The position numbers and the translations under genes were made by a program. Shown here piece by piece: positions 5,574 to 8,462 of a DNA stretch of 8,462 nucleotides. The stretch lies in NCBI GenBank assembly GCA_045805185.1, contig JBJMLS010000058.1, positions 1 to 8,462 of the forward strand, written 5' to 3'. The DNA comes from JAHEYF01 sp045805185. Lineage in GTDB: Bacteria > Bacteroidota > Bacteroidia > B-17B0 > Aurantibacillaceae. The stretch's first letter is position 1. Every line of letters starts with the position of its first letter. The notes beneath the pieces are model-generated. The model saw nothing but the letters and a program-made list of their open reading frames with translations. It had not been told where the DNA came from and ran no database searches.

Positions 5574-6439
5574 TGGAAACCGCAAAAGATACCTATTGTA
5601 ATTACAACGGCCACTTGATCAGCATATATGAACCTGTGGTTTCTTTTGCCAACAGGGCTTTCCGTTATGGCGATGCCTTATTTGAAACGATAAGGGTGAT
5701 TAACAGGAAAGCTATGTTTATCGGTGATCACATGCGCCGGATAAAAGTGGGCATGACCATCTTACGGATGAACGTCCCTTCTGATTTTAATTCAGACAAT
5801 ATCGGCAGACTGATCGATGAGCTCATTGTTCAGAATAACCTTCAGAACGATGTTCGTGTCAGGTTGACCATCTTCAGGAATGAAGGAGGTTTTTATACGC
5901 CAAAGAACAATGATATTTCCTTTCTGATCGAAACGGAGGACCTTCATGAAAAAGACGGGTACCGGGTGAATGATAATGGCTATACAATCGAGGTTTTCCA
6001 CGATATTAAAAAGCACAAGAACAAGCTTTCCAACTTAAAAAGCGGCAATGCGCTCCTGTATGTTCTTGCCGGGATCTACAAACGCGACATTAAAATGGAT
6101 GATTGCCTGATCGTGAATGAAGACGGCAATGTATGCGAAACGATCAGCTCCAATGTTTTTATTGTGAAGAACGGAGCTTTGTATACTCCTGCCTTATCCG
6201 AAGGTTGTGTTGATGGCGTAATGCGAAAGCAGGTGATCAACCTGGCGCAGCAGAGCCGGATCCTGTGCTATGAAATCCCCCTTCTTTTTAATACACTCAT
6301 GAATGCCGATGAGATCTTCCTGACCAATGCAGTAAAAGGGATCAGGTGGGTTGGAGCATACAAGACCAAGAATTACCACAATAAAATGGCTTCTTATTTT
6401 ACCGAAAAACTGAACGAGCAAATAGGAGTGAAGGCCTGA
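5573..6439 (+). CDS. Class IV PLP-dependent aminotransferase/lyase (aminodeoxychorismate lyase-like)
   Basis: The 288-residue protein has the fold-type IV PLP enzyme layout. It starts with YNGHLISIYEP (11-21) and an FRYGDALFETIR block (30-41). The Schiff-base lysine is most likely K156 in SNLKSGN, and the PLP-binding segment ETISSN (189-194) precedes VFIV. The final block IFLTNAVKGIRWV (248-260) is also typical. Size and motifs fit 4-amino-4-deoxychorismate lyase (PabC, p-aminobenzoate for folate), branched-chain aminotransferase or D-amino-acid aminotransferase. The FETIR and LTNAVKGIRWV blocks favour the PabC-like group, but no substrate-deciding residue could be confirmed and no folate gene is adjacent. 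The ATG at 5573 overlaps the upstream TAA. The gene ends one base from the convergent aminotransferase gene. Confidence 0.87.
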   Translation: METAKDTYCNYNGHLISIYEPVVSFANRAFRYGDALFETIRVINRKAMFIGDHMRRIKVGMTILRMNVPSDFNSDNIGRLIDELIVQNNLQNDVRVRLTIFRNEGGFYTPKNNDISFLIETEDLHEKDGYRVNDNGYTIEVFHDIKKHKNKLSNLKSGNALLYVLAGIYKRDIKMDDCLIVNEDGNVCETISSNVFIVKNGALYTPALSEGCVDGVMRKQVINLAQQSRILCYEIPLLFNTLMNADEIFLTNAVKGIRWVGAYKTKNYHNKMASYFTEKLNEQIGVKA

Positions 6440-6440
6440 C

Positions 6441-7640
6441 TTATTTTACGCTGCCCGGATATACTTTTAAGGCCTCAGCCAGGCATTCCATGGCACTCTT
6501 CAGATCATTGAGATTTAACACATAAGCCAGGCGTACTTCATTGAGTCCTGCTCCGGGCGTTGAATAAAAGCCCGTAGCCGGCGCCAGCATTACCGTTTGC
6601 TCATTGTAACTGAACTCTTCAAGCAGCCACTGGCAGAATTTATCCGCGTTATCAATTGGCAGTCTGGCTATGCAATAAAACGCTCCGCTTGGCTTGGGAC
6701 AAAACACACCGGGCATCCTGTTCAACTCCGTAATAAGAAAATCTCTCCTGGCAACATATTCCTTTGAAACAGCGTCAAAATAAGACTGAGGCGTATTCAG
6801 CGCAGCTTCAGCGCCGATCTGTCCAAATGTAGGAGGACTCAATCTCGCCTGTGCAAATTTCATGGCGGCCGACATTACTTCTTTATTTTTGGAGATCATG
6901 GCTCCTATTCGTGCTCCGCATGCACTGTAACGCTTGGAAATGGAGTCAAGCAAGATCACGTTATTGTCTATGCCGCTAAGGTGCATTACGGAAACGTACT
7001 CTTTTCCATCGTAACAAAATTCGCGGTATACTTCGTCGCTGAGCAGGAAGAGATCGTATTTCATGACCAGTTCCTTCAGCGCTTCCAATTCCTGCTTAGT
7101 GTATAAGTAACCCGTAGGATTGCCCGGGTTGCAGATCATGATACCTTTTGTTTTTGGAGTGATCAGCTTTTCAAAATCGCTTATAGGCGGAAGGGCGAAA
7201 CCGGTTTCAATGCTGCTCCGGATCGGCTTGATAACAATATCGGCTGCAGTAGAAAAACCATTGTAGTTAGCGTAAAAAGGTTCTGGGATAATGATCTCAT
7301 CGCCCGGATTAAAGCAGGTCATCAGGGCAAAAGAGATCGCTTCAGAACCGCCATTGGTAATGATGATGTCTGAGCTTTCAATGTTTATGGAGAATGATCT
7401 GTAGTAATCGGCCAGTTTTTTCCGGTAGCTTTCAAATCCGGCGCTGGGGCTGTATTCCACCACCTTAATATTCGAATTCCTGATCGCGCTGAGCATTACC
7501 TCGGGTGTTTCAATATCCGGCTGACCGATATTCAGGTGGTGGATCTTAACTCCCTTTTTTTTGGCTGCATCTGCAAAAGGCACCAATTTTCGAATTGGGG
7601 ATGCAGGCATTTTACTGGCTTTGACTGAGATCTTCGGCAT
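6441..7640 (-). CDS. Class I/II PLP-dependent aminotransferase (aspartate aminotransferase-like)
   Basis: The encoded protein is 399 residues, the normal length for fold-type I aminotransferases. Numbered from the ATG at 7640, visible motifs are HLNIGQPD (35-42), TNGGSEA (95-101), NPGNPTG (171-177), SDEVY with D202 and Y205 contacting the cofactor, the Schiff-base lysine K236 in SISKRYSACGARIG, and the substrate carboxylate-binding arginine R370 in EVRLAY. It should transfer amino groups between an amino acid and 2-oxoglutarate; aspartate or aromatic amino acids are plausible but the substrate is not settled. The frame is open to a TTG at 7670, but the ATG at 7640 gives MPKISVKAS-x-MPASPIRKLVPF, the usual start of Bacteroidota homologues, so it is preferred. 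It is cytoplasmic, convergent with the class IV gene, and preceded by a repeat-rich gap. Confidence 0.93.
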   Translation of the reverse strand: MPKISVKASKMPASPIRKLVPFADAAKKKGVKIHHLNIGQPDIETPEVMLSAIRNSNIKVVEYSPSAGFESYRKKLADYYRSFSINIESSDIIITNGGSEAISFALMTCFNPGDEIIIPEPFYANYNGFSTAADIVIKPIRSSIETGFALPPISDFEKLITPKTKGIMICNPGNPTGYLYTKQELEALKELVMKYDLFLLSDEVYREFCYDGKEYVSVMHLSGIDNNVILLDSISKRYSACGARIGAMISKNKEVMSAAMKFAQARLSPPTFGQIGAEAALNTPQSYFDAVSKEYVARRDFLITELNRMPGVFCPKPSGAFYCIARLPIDNADKFCQWLLEEFSYNEQTVMLAPATGFYSTPGAGLNEVRLAYVLNLNDLKSAMECLAEALKVYPGSVK

Positions 7641-7720
7641 TAAGGCTTTTTTGGAAGCACAAAGATGCAAAATATTTTAATTGTATAATTAGGGTAATTC
7701 GGATTAGTGAAACGTACGAG

Positions 7721-7745
7721 GGATATCGACTACGCTCGATCTGAC
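7721..7745 (-). repeat. Dispersed-type intergenic repeat, copy 1 (inverted)
   Basis: The reverse complement of this segment resembles copy 2: the core CTACGCTCGA at 7730-7739 is the exact inverse of TCGAGCGTAG at 7766-7775, and TGAC at 7742-7745 is the inverse of GTCA at 7760-7763. Copies 1 and 2 can therefore fold into a 14-bp stem with a 2x2 internal bulge and a 14-base loop (7746-7759). Confidence 0.7.
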
Positions 7746-7757
7746 GGACTCCTCCGC

Positions 7758-7788
7758 CTGTCATTTCGAGCGTAGCCGGGAAAGACAG
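7758..7788 (+). repeat. Dispersed-type intergenic repeat, copy 2 (most complete)
   Basis: This copy reads CTGTCATTTCGAGCGTAG, then CCGGGAAAGACAG, and is the clearest unit in the cluster. It resembles GTCATTTCGAGCGTAGC-type intergenic repeats that I recall from many Bacteroidota genomes; that resemblance is from memory and was not searched. It lies between two - strand genes in sequence without coding potential. Confidence 0.65.
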
Positions 7789-7820
7789 TTGAGCAATTAC
7801 ACTTCGACATTTAACACTTC

Positions 7821-7849
7821 GTCTGACAGTGGTTTTCCCGACAATGACC
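7821..7849 (-). repeat. Degenerate, internally deleted inverted repeat copy
   Basis: The reverse complement starts GGTCATTGTCGGGAAA and ends CTGTCAGAC. It therefore holds the GTCATT start and the CGGGAAA block of copy 2 but lacks the TCGAGCGTAG core between them. It looks like a decayed or internally deleted copy, though similarity this short could be chance. Confidence 0.4.
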
Positions 7850-7854
7850 GCGTG

Positions 7855-7882
7855 CCGTCAGTTCGGGCGTAGTCAGGAACAG
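7855..7882 (+). repeat. Degenerate direct repeat copy 3
   Basis: This segment reads CCGTCAGTTCGGGCGTAG then TCAGGAACAG. It aligns with copy 2 without gaps from GTCA through GGAA (GTCAgTTCGgGCGTAGtCaGGAA, differences in lower case) and ends in the same CAG. It has the same orientation as copy 2, about 95 bases further on. Confidence 0.55.
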
Positions 7883-7952
7883 TGCATGGAAAATTAAATG
7901 AATTGATATTTTAACCCTCTGCCGGGAATATTCAAAAATTCAAGCGGAAGAC

Positions 7953-8327
7953 CTATTTTTTTAATACCACTCCTTTGAAACGGATCTTTGCAGGAGATTT
8001 TGGATCATTGGAGAGAATTTCAATGATCCTGTCCTGACGGTCATAAACAGAAGCTGTAGTGAATTTTACTTTAATTGTCCCGGCTTGACCGGGAAGAACA
8101 GGACCTTCGGGCTTTTCAACAGCCGTACAGCTGCATTCTACTTTTGTTTCCGCAATGATCAAAGGTTGATCCCCGGTATTCGTAAAATTGAATTCCATAT
8201 CGATGATCTTTCCCTGCTTCACAAAGCCAAAATTCTTTTTACTGTCTTCGAACTTTAGAACAGGTTGAGCTGGAGCGGCGGAGAAGCTTAGCAGGAACGG
8301 CAGGTATAAGAAAATTGCTTTTCGCAT
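7953..8327 (-). CDS. Exported DUF1573 (Ig-like) protein
   Basis: Starting at the ATG at 8327, the protein has 124 residues: a signal peptide (1-20, MRKAIFLYLPFLL..., ending APA before Q21) and one DUF1573 Ig-like beta-sandwich domain. Family marks are the FGFVKQG-x6-F-x-FTNTGDQPLII stretch (33-58), the cysteine pair C65/C67 in VECSCTAV, the VLPGQ-x-G-x-I-x-V-x-F strand (77-89) and the closing RIIEILSNDP...RFKGVV strands. DUF1573 proteins are frequent small exported proteins in Bacteroidota with no settled role. The frame stays open to a TTG at 8387, but the longer form would put about 20 charged residues before the signal peptide and run through the hairpin, so 8327 is preferred. It lies downstream of a probable second DUF1573 gene, suggesting a tandem pair. 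Confidence 0.88.
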   Translation of the reverse strand: MRKAIFLYLPFLLSFSAAPAQPVLKFEDSKKNFGFVKQGKIIDMEFNFTNTGDQPLIIAETKVECSCTAVEKPEGPVLPGQAGTIKVKFTTASVYDRQDRIIEILSNDPKSPAKIRFKGVVLKK

Positions 8328-8339
8328 GGTTATGAAACA

Positions 8340-8370
8340 TAAAGATCGGACTTTTTTGGTCCGATCTTTA
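8340..8370 (-). terminator. Perfect 12-bp hairpin between the two DUF1573-type genes
   Basis: TAAAGATCGGAC (8340-8351) and GTCCGATCTTTA (8359-8370) are perfect inverse complements around a 7-base loop. On the - strand the hairpin begins 23 bases after the upstream gene's stop and is followed by TTTATGTTT when the terminal A-T pairs are counted in the tail, so it fits an intrinsic terminator. The T-run is broken and the hairpin ends only 12 bases before the next ATG (8327), so it may instead be a leaky terminator, an attenuator or an mRNA-processing/stability element. Because the arms are symmetrical it could act in either direction. Confidence 0.7.
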
Positions 8371-8393
8371 CGAAAATCTAAAAACAAAATTTA

Positions 8394-8462
8394 TTATTTA
8401 TTCTCTGCAGGAGTAGTTGCAGGTGCAACCGGTGCTGGTTTCACTTCACCTTTAATAGTTAA
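8394..8462 (-). CDS. C-terminal fragment, probably a second DUF1573 protein (5' end outside window)
   Basis: On the - strand, the frame starting at base 8462 reads 22 residues to a TAA at 8394-8396. It begins LTIKGEVKPAPVAPA and ends TTPAENK. A last beta strand of the type xIxIKGEV followed by a Pro/Ala-rich tail is how many Bacteroidota DUF1573 proteins end, and a DUF1573 gene lies immediately downstream. The assignment rests on few residues, so it is tentative; the coding frame itself looks convincing. Confidence 0.6.
   Translation of the reverse strand, partial: LTIKGEVKPAPVAPATTPAENK

Larger units (their letters stand above)
7641..7952. other. 312-bp non-coding region between two - strand genes
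   Basis: This gap separates the start of the aminotransferase from the stop of the DUF1573 gene. Bases 7721-7882 hold the repeat cluster listed separately. The rest is AT-rich: 7660-7710 probably contains the aminotransferase promoter, but no convincing TTTG/TAnnTTTG pair was found. No clear hairpin terminator for the DUF1573 gene follows its stop. I saw no open frame with protein-like composition and no RNA gene. Confidence 0.7.

Noticed and set aside
5573..6439. Firm naming of the class IV enzyme as pabC, ilvE or dat
   Set aside because: The fold-type IV motifs are clear but substrate-deciding residues and pathway neighbours are not, so no gene symbol was given.
6431..6475. AAGGCCT at 6431-6437 and 6469-6475 as a terminator stem between the convergent genes
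   Set aside because: Only six bases pair across a 31-base loop, with no T-run; too weak to support.
7641..7670. N-terminal extension of the aminotransferase to a TTG at 7670
   Set aside because: The ATG at 7640 gives the family-typical MPKIS...MPASPIRKLVPF start; the extra ten residues look unlike homologues.
7721..7882. CRISPR array
   Set aside because: Copies are few, degenerate, in mixed orientation and irregularly spaced, with no spacer structure or cas genes.
8328..8387. N-terminal extension of the DUF1573 protein to a TTG at 8387
   Set aside because: It would place charged residues before the signal peptide and translate through the hairpin; the ATG at 8327 gives a clean signal peptide.

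Overview
The window looks like ordinary chromosomal DNA from a member of the Bacteroidota; it cannot be placed more finely from sequence alone. The signs are: no clear Shine-Dalgarno sequences but A-rich start regions (a run of A directly before the ATGs at 1024 and 1961), exported lipoproteins with acidic residues after the lipid cysteine, candidate promoters of the TTTG/TAnnTTTG type, and families common in that phylum (tandem FKBP lipoproteins, DUF1573, SiaC/DUF1987, CPBP proteins with a YCMIH motif).

Left part (1-3139, + strand): the end of an operon of at least four FKBP-type peptidyl-prolyl isomerase genes. A 3' fragment overlaps by ATGA with a lipoprotein whose C-terminal FKBP active site is degenerate. 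Next comes a second lipoprotein with the same two-domain layout but a canonical C-terminal FKBP domain, then a soluble exported protein made of three canonical FKBP domains in tandem. A strong hairpin terminator (3161-3192) closes the operon and probably also serves the convergent gene beyond it. The set looks like an envelope protein-folding module.

Middle (3198-6439): a CPBP-family membrane protein (- strand) with a non-canonical first motif and a non-ATG start is divergent from an exported M23 metallopeptidase with a C-terminal LysM domain. The 55-bp gap between them holds a candidate promoter, a palindrome and a 9-bp direct repeat. Then come a SiaC/DUF1987-type protein whose expected phospho-threonine position is isoleucine, and a class IV PLP aminotransferase/lyase joined to it by a TAATG overlap.

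Right part (6441-8462, - strand): a fold-type I PLP aminotransferase ends one base from the class IV gene, tail to tail. Upstream of it, a 312-bp non-coding stretch carries a cluster of degenerate direct and inverted copies of a roughly 30-bp repeat with core TCGAGCGTAG. Beyond this lie an exported DUF1573 protein and the 3' end of another gene that probably encodes a second DUF1573 protein, separated by a perfect 12-bp hairpin.

No RNA genes, CRISPR arrays, insertion sequences or phage genes were seen. I found no clearly new multi-gene system. The points most worth a second look are the FKBP array with its gradient of active-site decay, the altered SiaC phosphosite, the CPBP active-site variant, and the intergenic repeat cluster.
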